Shown here: one piece after another, positions 1 through 6,893 of the stretch
Layout: each line of letters starts with the position of its first letter
Position numbering within the stretch: position 1 is the stretch's first letter
The notes under the pieces: model-generated
The model's input: the letters and a program-made list of their open reading frames with translations, nothing else
Database searches by the model: none
Told to the model about the DNA's origin: nothing
Translations under genes and position numbers: made by a program
Assembly (NCBI GenBank): GCA_963825765.1
Contig: CAWGUU010000008.1
Location: 1 to 26,363 of the forward strand
Direction of reading: 5' to 3'
Length of the DNA stretch: 26,363 nucleotides
Source of the DNA: CAWGUU01 sp963825765
GTDB taxonomy: Bacteria; Actinomycetota; Acidimicrobiia; Acidimicrobiales; AC-14

Positions 1-69
1 GAAGGGGGGACTTGAACCCCCGGCCTCAGCGTCCCGAACGCTCGCGCTACCAAGCTGCGCCACTTCCCG
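1..69 (-). tRNA. tRNA-Pro (anticodon CGG), 3' end cut by window edge
   Basis: Read on the minus strand, this has a seven-base acceptor arm CGGGAAG, a GCGC/GCGC D stem, the anticodon loop TTCGGGA (window 32-38, anticodon CGG) and a T arm GGGGG-TTCAAGT-CCCCC. The last three acceptor bases and the discriminator lie outside the window. The anticodon stem lacks one base: with a C inserted between window positions 42 and 43 it would read CAGCG/CGCTG and pair perfectly. As written the fifth pair is G-G. The broken response-regulator gene next to it has the same kind of one-base loss, so an assembly error is likely. Confidence 0.9.
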
Positions 70-103
70 TGCCTTCGATCCTACCCCGACCCTGCCGGTG
101 GAG

Positions 104-521
104 CTAAGAGGTAAGTGGGACGCTGACCGGCACGTACGAGTCGTCCTCGTAGCGGCCGCCGGCGAGAAGGCTGCTGATGGCCCGCTCCAGCCGCAGCGGG
201 TCCAGCGGCTTCACCGCCCAGCCCTCGGCGGCGGAGCGGCGGGCGAGGAACACGTCGGCCCGGCGGTCGAGGAGCATGAGGACGGGGATGTGGGGATCCT
301 GCCCCCGCTCTCCTCCAGCCGCAGGTCGAGGCAGGTGGCCATCCCGCCCATCTTGCCGATCTGCAGGTCCAAGATCGCCAGGTCGGGCGCCTTCTTGCGC
401 ACCAACTCCCGCACCTCGGACCCGCGGGTGAGCTCGGGACCACGATGGCGGCGTCGGGCAGGGCCGAGCGCACTTCGGCGCGCACCAGGGCCGAGTCGCT
501 GACGATGAGCACCTCCGGCAT
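104..521 (-). pseudogene. Response-regulator receiver domain protein, two frameshifts
   Basis: A CheY-like single receiver domain of about 139 residues can be read only by joining three frames. It begins MPEVLIVSDSALVRAEVR, continues with the middle part that holds the likely phospho-acceptor Asp (LAILDLQIGKMGGMA), and ends with LMLLDRRADVFLARR and VKPLDPLRLERAI. The first break, near 436-438, is repaired by one extra base (CCCGAGCTC to CCCGGAGCTC on the coding strand). The second, near 303-308, is repaired by one extra G in the GGGGG run. All three parts keep receiver-like sequence, so the breaks are recent or are sequencing errors. The ATG at 521 follows a TACCCT -10 box by 7 nt, which supports a leaderless start. 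No output domain is visible. The partner kinase is not in the window. Confidence 0.75.
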
Positions 522-528
522 GCGCCGC

Positions 529-534
529 AGGGTA
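529..534 (-). promoter_or_regulatory. -10 box of leaderless response-regulator gene
   Basis: TACCCT on the minus strand, 7 nt before the ATG at 521. It has the same geometry as at least seven other genes in the window. No convincing -35 was seen. Confidence 0.45.
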
Positions 535-594
535 GCCCTCCCGGCGCTTGGGTAGCATTCCAGCGTCGCAGCCGGGCGAACCAAGGGGACCCGC

Positions 595-960
595 GTGCTC
601 CACATCGATCTCGAGGAGGGCGAGGGCTACACGGTCTGCCGTCCCGTCGGGGAGCTTGACGCCTACACGGTCGGCCAGTTCCGGGAGGCATTGGGCGAAC
701 TGGCGGCCAGGCCGAAACTGCTCATCGACATGTCCCAGGTGCCCTTCGTCGACTCCGCCGGCCTCGGCGCCCTCATCGGCGGCATCCGCCGAGCGCGGGA
801 GGTCGGGGGCGACGTGGCCGTGTGCTGCAACCGGCCCACGCTGGTCCGACTCCTCCACACCACCGGCTTCGACCGCATCGTCACCGTCACCGACACGATC
901 GAAGAAGCGGCCCGCTCGCTGACCGACGCCGACGAGAAGGAAGCCACCGGCAGCAGCTGA
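595..960 (+). CDS. STAS-domain anti-sigma factor antagonist (SpoIIAA/RsbV-like)
   Basis: A 121-residue single STAS domain. Proteins of this family bind an anti-sigma kinase and release a sigma factor; the kinase phosphorylates the antagonist on a conserved serine. The fold signature is the N-terminal strand pair (CRPVGELDAYTVGQFR) and then the phosphorylation loop VPFVDSAGLGALIGG, with Ser54 as the expected phospho-site. The C-terminal 15 residues are charged and look disordered. The start is GTG at 595, preceded by an AAGGGGAC ribosome binding site. A TAGCAT at 553-558 could be its -10 box, giving a leader of about 30 nt. It is divergent from the receiver gene, so the two may share a control region. 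No cognate RsbW-like kinase or sigma factor is present here. The function is known at family level only. Confidence 0.9.
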   Translation: MLHIDLEEGEGYTVCRPVGELDAYTVGQFREALGELAARPKLLIDMSQVPFVDSAGLGALIGGIRRAREVGGDVAVCCNRPTLVRLLHTTGFDRIVTVTDTIEEAARSLTDADEKEATGSS

Positions 961-978
961 CCGGCCCGCCGGAGGCCG

Positions 979-1311
979 CTACGGGATGCAGAACCCGGTG
1001 CCGTCGGGATGGAGGCCCTCGGGACAGATCTCCTCGATGCTGGGCTCGGGCTGCTCCTCCGCCACGGTCGAGGTCGTCGTCGGCGCCACGGTGACCGGAG
1101 CCTGGGTCGTCGAAGTCACCTCCACCGTGGTCGACGTGGCTTCCGTCGTCGTCACCGCGACCGACGTCGAGGTCGACGACGACGAGGTCGACGTGACAGC
1201 TGGCGCAACCGTCCGCCTCACGCGGGTGTCGCTCGTCACCGACACCGAGTCGTCGATGGCGAGCGAGATCAACCCGGACACGGCCCAGACCAGCGCGACC
1301 AGTGAGAGCAC
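979..1311 (-). CDS. Small membrane-anchored Ser/Thr-rich protein, unknown function
   Basis: About 110 residues. There is one hydrophobic segment at the N-terminus (LSLVALVWAVSGLISLAI), then a long low-complexity Thr/Ser/Val stretch with many TSTT-like pieces, then a short tail with two cysteines (ICPEGLHPDGTGFCIP). This looks like a membrane-anchored extracytoplasmic stalk. The GTG at 1311 lies inside the hydrophobic segment. The open frame continues upstream (LPVALQFLGV) to the stop codon of the ATPase gene, with no ATG, GTG or TTG on the way. The true start is therefore unresolved: a CTG start or a base error is possible. It lies downstream of the ArsA-like gene on the same strand, 78 nt away, and converges on the STAS gene. 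No family was recognised. Confidence 0.6.
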   Translation of the reverse strand: MLSLVALVWAVSGLISLAIDDSVSVTSDTRVRRTVAPAVTSTSSSSTSTSVAVTTTEATSTTVEVTSTTQAPVTVAPTTTSTVAEEQPEPSIEEICPEGLHPDGTGFCIP

Positions 1312-1389
1312 GCCGAGGAACTGCAGCGCAACCGGAAGCGACCGCAGCCCCCTCCACCAGCTCTCGAACGAAGATCCGACGGCTCCAGG

Positions 1390-2460
1390 CTACGCCTGTG
1401 GGCCCACGGGCGCCCCTGCCTCGCTGGCGAACACGTACCCGGCGACCGCCTCGATGCCGGCGAGGTCGTGGACGTCGCCCGGCAACTCGGGCACGACCGC
1501 CGCCGCCGCCGTCCCCACCTTCTTCACCAGCTCGGCGATGTGGCCCTGCTCGGCCTCGGCCATCTGCGAGAAGTCGGCGAGGTTCGCGTAGAACGCACCG
1601 AGCGGTGTGCCGGCCAGCGTCTCGGCCCGCTCGCGGTCCGACTCGGCCAGCCCTCCACCGAAGCGCGGGTGGGTTCGGTTGACGACGAGGCCCTCGGCCC
1701 GCAGGCCGGCGTCGGTCAGCTTGTCGGCGAAGAACCCGACCTCCTTGGCGGCGTCGCGGTGGGGCGACGACACGAGCACGAACGACGTCCCCGGCTCGCC
1801 GAGCAGGTCGCGCACGCGCTGAGCCCGCTCCCGGAACCCGCCCTCCATGCCCTCGAAGGCCTGGAAGAACGTGACCGCCTCGCCCACCACGTCACTGCCG
1901 ACCGTGCGCGACACGGTCTTGAGGACCAGGCCGGTGGCCAGGCTCATCACCCGGTACCCGCCGTGGGCCGGGGCCATCATCATCCGGTAGAAGCGGTTGT
2001 CGATGAACCTGGTGAGGCGGCGGGGGGCGTCGAGGAAGTCGAGGGCGTTGCGGGTCGGCGGGGTGTCGACGACGACCAGGTCGAAGCGGTCGTCGGCGTG
2101 CAGCTCGAACAGCTTCTCGGTGGCCATGTACTCCTGGGTGCCCGACAGGGCGCCGGCGATGTTGCGGTAGAACCGGTTGTGCAAGATGGCGTCGACCTGC
2201 TGAGGCGTGCGGGCGTACCTGGTGACGAGGCTGTCGAAGGTCTTGCGGGCGTCGAGCATGAGCGCCCACAGCTCGCCCGGCCAGGGCCCCTCGATGCGGT
2301 GGGGCGTGTCGGGCAGGTTCGTCAGGCCGAGGGCGTCGGCCAGCCGCCGAGCCGGGTCGATGGTGACCACCACCGCCCTGCGCCCCTGGCGCGCCCCTTC
2401 CATCGCCAGGACCCCGGCGATGGTGGTCTTGCCCACGCCGCCGGGCCCGCAGCAGACCAC
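1390..2460 (-). CDS. ArsA/Get3-like ATPase, second of a tandem pair
   Basis: A soluble P-loop ATPase of the ArsA/GET3 family, 356 residues from the GTG at 2460. The deviant Walker A CGPGGVGKTT starts at residue 4. A VTIDPARRLADALGL strand and a VVVDTPPTRNALDFL switch II/Walker B region follow. The family normally has 10-20 residues before the P-loop. In this frame VGLAELVGRRSV lies upstream, but with no standard start. One extra G (on the coding strand) between 2490 and 2491 would create a GTG right after the stop of the upstream ATPase, giving an N-terminus MLAELVGRRSVV, so a base loss is suspected. The pair corresponds to Rv3679/Rv3680 of M. tuberculosis (established synteny, inferred here). 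No arsenite pump or arsenic gene is nearby, so arsenic export is unlikely. Confidence 0.88.
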   Translation of the reverse strand: MVCCGPGGVGKTTIAGVLAMEGARQGRRAVVVTIDPARRLADALGLTNLPDTPHRIEGPWPGELWALMLDARKTFDSLVTRYARTPQQVDAILHNRFYRNIAGALSGTQEYMATEKLFELHADDRFDLVVVDTPPTRNALDFLDAPRRLTRFIDNRFYRMMMAPAHGGYRVMSLATGLVLKTVSRTVGSDVVGEAVTFFQAFEGMEGGFRERAQRVRDLLGEPGTSFVLVSSPHRDAAKEVGFFADKLTDAGLRAEGLVVNRTHPRFGGGLAESDRERAETLAGTPLGAFYANLADFSQMAEAEQGHIAELVKKVGTAAAAVVPELPGDVHDLAGIEAVAGYVFASEAGAPVGPQA

Positions 2461-2492
2461 GACCGAACGTCGACCGACCAGCTCGGCGAGAC

Positions 2493-3509
2493 CTACTCGC
2501 TTGCCGACCGGGCCACCTTCCCCGCGACATCCCGTCCGCCCACATCCCGTCCGGTTGCCACCCGGCCCGCCTCCGGGAGCGCCTTCAGCTGCTCGGCGAT
2601 AGCGCCCGCCAGCACGTCGATCTCGGCCAGCCCGAAGTCGACGGTGAACAGGGCCGGCAAGTGAAGCTGGGGCAGCTTCAGGGCGAGATCCAGCCGGGCC
2701 AGCTGCTCCTGCTGGAGCTCGTGGCGCCGGAGACGGAAATCGGCGGCGGTCCGGAGGACCTCGGCCTCGCCCGGGAACAGGGTGACGCCCTGGCGGGCGG
2801 CGGCCTCCTCGGGGTCCTCGTCGAGGCCGTCGAGCTTCGGGTAGAGGCCGTTGACGACCACGGGCCCCAGCTTGACGCGGATCCTGCTCATCAAGGCGGC
2901 CTCGGTCTCCACCAGCTCGTTGACCGGGGTCTCCTCCGGCAGCGTGACCAGGATGACCTGGCAGCGCGACGAGTCGGTGAGGAGCTGGAAGGCCTCGTCG
3001 GCCTGGGACCGCAGGACGCCGCTGCGGGCCACGTCCATGACGCTGCGAGGGCTGACGAGGAAGGTGAGGGCGTGGCCGGCGGCGGGGGCGTCCACGATGA
3101 TGAGGTCGGCGGCTCCGGCGCGCTCCAGCTGCTTGATCTTGCCGAGGACCAGGATGTCCTTGATGCCGGGAGCGGCGGTGGCGACGACCTCCACCATCCC
3201 GCTGTTGGCCATCTTCTTGGACAGCTTGCCGAGCCCGTGGCTGTCCATGTACTCCACCAGGGCGATGTCGGGAGTGAGGGTGCGGGCCCGGATGTTCGGG
3301 GCCAGCTCACGCTCGCCGTAGTCGAGGAACCCGGCGGCGCCGAGGGCCGCGACCAGGCCGCTCTTGGCCTCCACGGCCACGATCAGGACCGAAAGGCCGG
3401 CGGCCGCGCCCATCCTGGCCAGTGCGGCCGAGACCGTCGTCTTGCCGACGCCACCCTTCCCGGCGACGATGACGACTCGCGACTGGCTGAGAAACTCGCG
3501 AGGATCCAC
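2493..3509 (-). CDS. ArsA/Get3-like ATPase, first of a tandem pair
   Basis: 338 residues. Walker A AGKGGVGKTT lies at residues 16-25, just after a short N-terminal helix (MDPREFLSQS). IIVDAPAAGHALTFL is the switch II region, and VILVTLPEETPVNELVE matches the family's second nucleotide-contact strand. The 3' end holds a short repeat (GRDVGGRDV). The start is GTG at 3509, and a TAGTCT box lies 9 nt upstream, consistent with a leaderless message. Two adjacent paralogous ATPase genes suggest a heteromeric complex, as proposed for the mycobacterial pair. The 5' end almost touches the divergent NfeD gene, so promoters of each must lie inside the other gene. The substrate cannot be read from the sequence. 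Confidence 0.9.
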   Translation of the reverse strand: MDPREFLSQSRVVIVAGKGGVGKTTVSAALARMGAAAGLSVLIVAVEAKSGLVAALGAAGFLDYGERELAPNIRARTLTPDIALVEYMDSHGLGKLSKKMANSGMVEVVATAAPGIKDILVLGKIKQLERAGAADLIIVDAPAAGHALTFLVSPRSVMDVARSGVLRSQADEAFQLLTDSSRCQVILVTLPEETPVNELVETEAALMSRIRVKLGPVVVNGLYPKLDGLDEDPEEAAARQGVTLFPGEAEVLRTAADFRLRRHELQQEQLARLDLALKLPQLHLPALFTVDFGLAEIDVLAGAIAEQLKALPEAGRVATGRDVGGRDVAGKVARSASE

Positions 3510-3512
3510 CCC

Positions 3513-4739
3513 ATCCGCAGACTACTTGCCGCCCTTCTTCTCCTCGGGACGCTGGCCACCGCCGGCGCCACCGGCCTCCACCCCGCCGTCGCCCAGGACG
3601 CCGGGGTGGTCGACATCATCGAGGTCAAGGGCCGCATCGACCCGGTGGTCGGCGATTTCATCGAGCGCTCACTGTCGCGGGCGCAGGCCGGCGGCGACGA
3701 GGTGATCGTCATCCAGCTCGACAGCCCGGGGTCGCTGCTCTCGCGGTCGGACCTCGACGTGCTGCTGTTCAAGGTCGCCCATTCGTCGGTGCCGGTGGCG
3801 GTCTGGGTGGGGCCCACGGGCGCCAAGGCCTACGGCGGGGCCGCCCAGCTGGCGCAGGTCGCGGCGGTGACGGGGATGGCACCGGCCACGCGCATCGGGC
3901 GGACGCGGGGGTTTCCGGAGTCCCTGACGCCCGAGGCGGCCGTGGCCCGAGGGCTCGTCGACGTGGTGAGCCCCACGCTGGGCGAGTTCCTGGTCGGCCT
4001 GGACGGGCGGGAGGTCGGCGGCGTGACCCTGGAGACGGCCCGGACGGTCACCGAGGGCGGTGAGACGAGGATGGAGGCAGCGGGGAACGTCCGCTTCGCC
4101 AAGCTTGATGTCCTCGAGCGGCTGCTCCACGCCGCCGCCAGCCCGTCGGTGGCCTACCTGCTGCTCATGGTGGGCCTCTGCCTGGTCATCTTCGAGTTCT
4201 TCAGCGTCGGGATCGGGGTGGCGGGGGCCACCGGCGCCCTGCTTCTCGTGCTGGCCGGCTACGGGCTCGCCGTGCTCCCCACCTCGCCGCTGGGTCTCGC
4301 CCTGGTGGCCTTGGGGCTGTTCGGCTTCGCCGTGGACGTGCAGTCGGGCGCGCCCCGCACCTGGACTGCCATCGGATCGATGAGCCTCGTGGTCGGATCG
4401 CTGCTCCTGTTCGGCGACGGGATCGGGGTCCCGTGGCCGACCCTGATCGCGGTCCTGGCCGGGGTGTTCCTCCTGATGGTGTCGGGCATGCGGTCGATGG
4501 TGCGGGCCCGTTTCTCCACGCCGACGATCGGGCGGGAGTCCATGATCGGGACCCTCGGCCAGGCCACCACGGCCGTCGATCCGGAGGGCACCGTGTCCCT
4601 CGAGGGCGGGCTGTGGCGGGCACGGACCAACCGGGCCACGCCGATCGAGGCCGGGGCGCCGGTGCGGGTGGTGTCCATCGACGGCCTGATGTTGGAGGTG
4701 GAACCGGAGGAAGGAGGTGCCCGTGACGCCGGACATTGA
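3513..4739 (+). CDS. NfeD-like membrane protein with ClpP-like N-terminal domain
   Basis: About 409 residues. There is an N-terminal signal sequence (RRLLAALLLLGTLATAGATG), a ClpP/SppA-like domain (VDIIEVKGRIDPVV, IQLDSPGS, then APATRIGRTRG), several membrane segments between about residues 205 and 330, and a C-terminal OB-fold typical of NfeD (IGTLGQATTAVDPEGTVSL). At the place where peptidase members have the catalytic serine (AAS-A-G), this protein reads AKAYGGAAQ, so it may not cleave (alignment by eye). No ATG, GTG or TTG is in frame near the signal peptide. ATC at 3513 (one base from ATG) or CTG at 3483 are the candidates. NfeD usually pairs with a slipin/SPFH protein; none follows here. 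Confidence 0.82.
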   Translation: MRRLLAALLLLGTLATAGATGLHPAVAQDAGVVDIIEVKGRIDPVVGDFIERSLSRAQAGGDEVIVIQLDSPGSLLSRSDLDVLLFKVAHSSVPVAVWVGPTGAKAYGGAAQLAQVAAVTGMAPATRIGRTRGFPESLTPEAAVARGLVDVVSPTLGEFLVGLDGREVGGVTLETARTVTEGGETRMEAAGNVRFAKLDVLERLLHAAASPSVAYLLLMVGLCLVIFEFFSVGIGVAGATGALLLVLAGYGLAVLPTSPLGLALVALGLFGFAVDVQSGAPRTWTAIGSMSLVVGSLLLFGDGIGVPWPTLIAVLAGVFLLMVSGMRSMVRARFSTPTIGRESMIGTLGQATTAVDPEGTVSLEGGLWRARTNRATPIEAGAPVRVVSIDGLMLEVEPEEGGARDAGH

Positions 4740-4812
4740 TCCGGCAGGGCTCTCACCTGCACAAATGTTCGATCTGACCCTTGTCCAGGCCGCCGTGGGG
4801 GCGGTACGGTAG
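4723..4812 (+). CDS. Possible 29-residue small ORF translationally coupled to nfeD
   Basis: A near-perfect ribosome binding site (AAGGAGGT, 4711-4718) sits inside the end of the NfeD gene, 4 nt before a GTG at 4723. The frame runs 29 codons (contains GLSPAQMFDLTLVQAAVGAV) to TAG at 4810-4812. It overlaps the NfeD stop by 17 nt. The AAGGAGG is also explained by Glu-Glu-Gly codons of NfeD (EPEEGG), so it may be coincidence. It could be a small protein, the stub of a lost slipin gene, or nothing. No homology was recognised. Confidence 0.3.
   Translation: MTPDIDPAGLSPAQMFDLTLVQAAVGAVR
4780..4809 (+). promoter_or_regulatory. Possible sigma-70-type promoter of the whiB gene
   Basis: TTGTCC and TACGGT separated by 18 nt, ending 26 nt before the WhiB start codon. 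Identified by motif and spacing only. Confidence 0.3.
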
Positions 4813-4835
4813 CACGCCGAGCGATTGGGGGCGGG

Positions 4836-5102
4836 GTGAAGACGCATCGGGTTACGGAGCCGTGGCGGCAGCGGGCGGCGTGCAAGGGACCGCAGTCCGC
4901 GGTGTTCTTCCCGCCGTCCCACATCGAACGCAAGGACGAGCGGGAGGCCCGCGAGGAGCGGGCCAAGTCGATCTGCGCCATCTGCCCGGTCCGCAGGGCG
5001 TGCCTCGACTACGCCTTGCACATCCACGAGGCGCACGGCATCTGGGGCGGGCTCAACGAGCTCGAGCGCAAGCACCTGATGGCCGACAGCGCCACAGGCT
5101 GA
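4836..5102 (+). CDS. WhiB-family iron-sulfur transcriptional regulator (WhiB4-like by position)
   Basis: 88 residues with the four WhiB cysteines at 16, 47, 50 and 56 (C-X30-C-X2-C-X5-C), which bind a redox- and NO-sensitive 4Fe-4S cluster, and the G(I/V)WGG turn at 68-72. A basic tail (ELERKH) follows for DNA contact. Cluster chemistry is known for the family; targets cannot be read from the sequence. The start is GTG at 4836 after a GGGGGCG purine run. Its neighbours on one side are the twin ATPases and on the other the class A PBP. In M. tuberculosis the same three gene types surround whiB4, so this is a WhiB4-like candidate (inference from gene order). A palindromic repeat follows its stop codon. 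Confidence 0.93.
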   Translation: MKTHRVTEPWRQRAACKGPQSAVFFPPSHIERKDEREAREERAKSICAICPVRRACLDYALHIHEAHGIWGGLNELERKHLMADSATG

Positions 5103-5120
5103 CCGACCCCCCCCGCCCGC

Positions 5121-5167
5121 AACTGGTGACGCACAACCGCGCCTGGCGCGGTTCAGCGTCACCGGTT
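5121..5167. repeat. Two-tier intergenic palindrome, copy 1
   Basis: The outer arms AACTGGTGACGC (5121-5132) and GCGTCACCGGTT (5156-5167) form 12 pairs including one T-G. A 2x2 internal loop (AC/CA) follows, then the inner stem AACCGCGC/GCGCGGTT (5135-5142, 5146-5153) with a CTG loop. The element lies between the convergent whiB and selB genes. The selB stop codon (TGA, minus strand, 5159-5161) lies within its right arm. It could act as a two-way terminator or an mRNA 3'-end structure. Two relatives are at 18797 and 22983. Confidence 0.85.
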
Positions 5168-6892
5168 CGGTAGGGGTGGCAGGCGGGGGCCGCCCACACG
5201 CAGGTCTCCCCTTCGCCGGGTCACGCCCGTGGCATCCAGCTCGGCCAGCAGCGGCAGGGCGTGGCGGCGGGAGGTGCCGAGGGCGTCGCGTACCTGGGCC
5301 ACGGTGAGCCCCTCGGGGTGGGTCTGCAGCGCCCCGGCCACCCGGTGGGCGGCCTCGGCCACCGCCGACGGTGCGAAGTAGACGCCGTCGCGCTGCACGA
5401 CCAGACCCCGCCGGACCAGCTCGGACAGCTCGGCCCGGTCGACGCCGCCGGGATCGGGCGGGACGAAGGGCGAGGCCTCCAGGGCGGCCAGGAAGGGATG
5501 GCCGGCCAGGGAATCCGGCGCGGCGCCGGGACGGGCGCGGCCGCCATCCACCACCACCCCGTCGAGCATGCCGAGGACCGCCCGCCCGCGCTCGTCCAAC
5601 CCGGCGACGTCGAGACCGAGGGGGCCGGCGGCGACGACGGCCTCTCCCAGCTGCGACGTTGCCGACTCCAGGGCTTCGGGCGACGCCACCCACCGCCCTG
5701 CGTTCGGTGACCGGCGCTCGCCGGTGAGGCGCTCCAGGTCGTTGGCGGTCACCCATCCGCGCTCGGCGACCACCCTGTCGACCGACCGAGACGGCCGAGC
5801 CCGCGACACCGCCAGCACCGGCGCCACGTCGAGGACCTCCCCGCCGCCCACGGTCTCCTCCCGACCGCTCTCCCGCAGGATGTAGCGGTCGCCCGGCAGC
5901 AGCGGCAGGGCGACGGGGAGATGGATGCGCATCAAGCCCTCCTCGCCCGGACCGACCGCGGCGTCGCCGCCACCAAGGATGCGCACCCTGGCGGCGTGCT
6001 CGCCCGACCCGACGTACACCTGATAGGCGCCGCGGCGGGTGACGTCGTGGTCGAGGGCCCGCAGGGTGCGGAGCGACGCGTCGAAGACACGCGTGGGTCG
6101 CCACTGACCGGGCCTGACCAAGGCGTCGCCGCGCGCCACCTCGTCGTGGGCCAAACCCGACAGGTTCACCGCTACCCGGCTCCCGGGCGCCACCTGCCGG
6201 AGTGGCTCCTGGAGGCTCTGCAGCCCCCGCACCCGCACCTTCCTGCCGGTGGGCGCCGTCACCAGGTCGTCGTCGACCGACAGTGGTCCTCCCGTCAGCG
6301 TGCCGGTGACCACCGTGCCCGAACCCTTGGCCGCGAACACACGGTCGACCCACAGCCGCGGCCGGCCCCGGTCGACCGCCAGCGGCGTGGTCTCGAGCAG
6401 GCGGTCCAGCGCGGCCCGCAACCCCTCCACGCCCTCCCCGGCGGGGACGTCGACCTCGACTACCTCGGCCCCCTCCAGGAACGTGCCGGCGACCATGTCC
6501 TCCAGCTCCAGGCGGGCCAGCTCCCTCGTCTCGCAGTCGACCAGGCCCACCTTGGTCAGCACGACGAGCCCGTGGCCGATGCCGAGCAGCTCCAGGATCC
6601 GCAGGTGCTCCTCGGACTGGGGCTTCCAGCCTTCGGTGGCGGCAACGACGAACATGCAGGCGTCGACGCCGCCCACCCCCGCCAGCATGTTCTTGAGGAA
6701 CCGCACGTGGCCGGGGACGTCGACGAAGGCGAGGCGGCGACCCGACGCCAGCGTGGTCCAGGCGAACCCCAGGTCGATGGTGAGGCCACGCTCCTTCTCC
6801 TCGGCGAAGCGGTCGGGGTCCATCCCGGTGAGGGCCAGGACCAGGGTCGACTTGCCGTGGTCGACGTGGCCGGCGGTGGCGACGACGTGCAA
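5159..6892 (-). CDS. selB: Selenocysteine-specific translation elongation factor SelB
   Basis: 577 residues. SelB is the EF-Tu-like GTPase that delivers Sec-tRNA to UGA codons marked by a SECIS hairpin. The G1 motif GHVDHGKST lies at residues 8-16, the switch I region ERGLTIDLGFAW follows, and G3 is DVPGH at 58-62. Domains 2 and 3 include GTVVTGTLTGG. The C-terminal part has the winged-helix modules that read the mRNA hairpin (LTVAQVRDALGTSRRHALPL). The G4 motif reads TKVG at 113-116, where (N/T)KxD is expected, an odd loss of the guanine-binding Asp that one base change would explain. The TTG start at 6892 lies one nucleotide after the selA stop, so the two genes are coupled. The stop lies inside the palindromic repeat. 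Confidence 0.95.
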   Translation of the reverse strand: MHVVATAGHVDHGKSTLVLALTGMDPDRFAEEKERGLTIDLGFAWTTLASGRRLAFVDVPGHVRFLKNMLAGVGGVDACMFVVAATEGWKPQSEEHLRILELLGIGHGLVVLTKVGLVDCETRELARLELEDMVAGTFLEGAEVVEVDVPAGEGVEGLRAALDRLLETTPLAVDRGRPRLWVDRVFAAKGSGTVVTGTLTGGPLSVDDDLVTAPTGRKVRVRGLQSLQEPLRQVAPGSRVAVNLSGLAHDEVARGDALVRPGQWRPTRVFDASLRTLRALDHDVTRRGAYQVYVGSGEHAARVRILGGGDAAVGPGEEGLMRIHLPVALPLLPGDRYILRESGREETVGGGEVLDVAPVLAVSRARPSRSVDRVVAERGWVTANDLERLTGERRSPNAGRWVASPEALESATSQLGEAVVAAGPLGLDVAGLDERGRAVLGMLDGVVVDGGRARPGAAPDSLAGHPFLAALEASPFVPPDPGGVDRAELSELVRRGLVVQRDGVYFAPSAVAEAAHRVAGALQTHPEGLTVAQVRDALGTSRRHALPLLAELDATGVTRRRGDLRVGGPRLPPLPNR

Positions 6893-6893
6893 C

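Noticed and set aside
1390..3509. Arsenic resistance by ArsA
   Set aside because: No arsenite permease, reductase or arsenic regulator nearby. The twin arrangement matches the mycobacterial Get3-like pair instead.
3669..6353. 894-codon minus-strand open frame
   Set aside because: Spans NfeD, WhiB and part of SelB in a shadow frame. Arg/Pro/Gly-rich without motifs.
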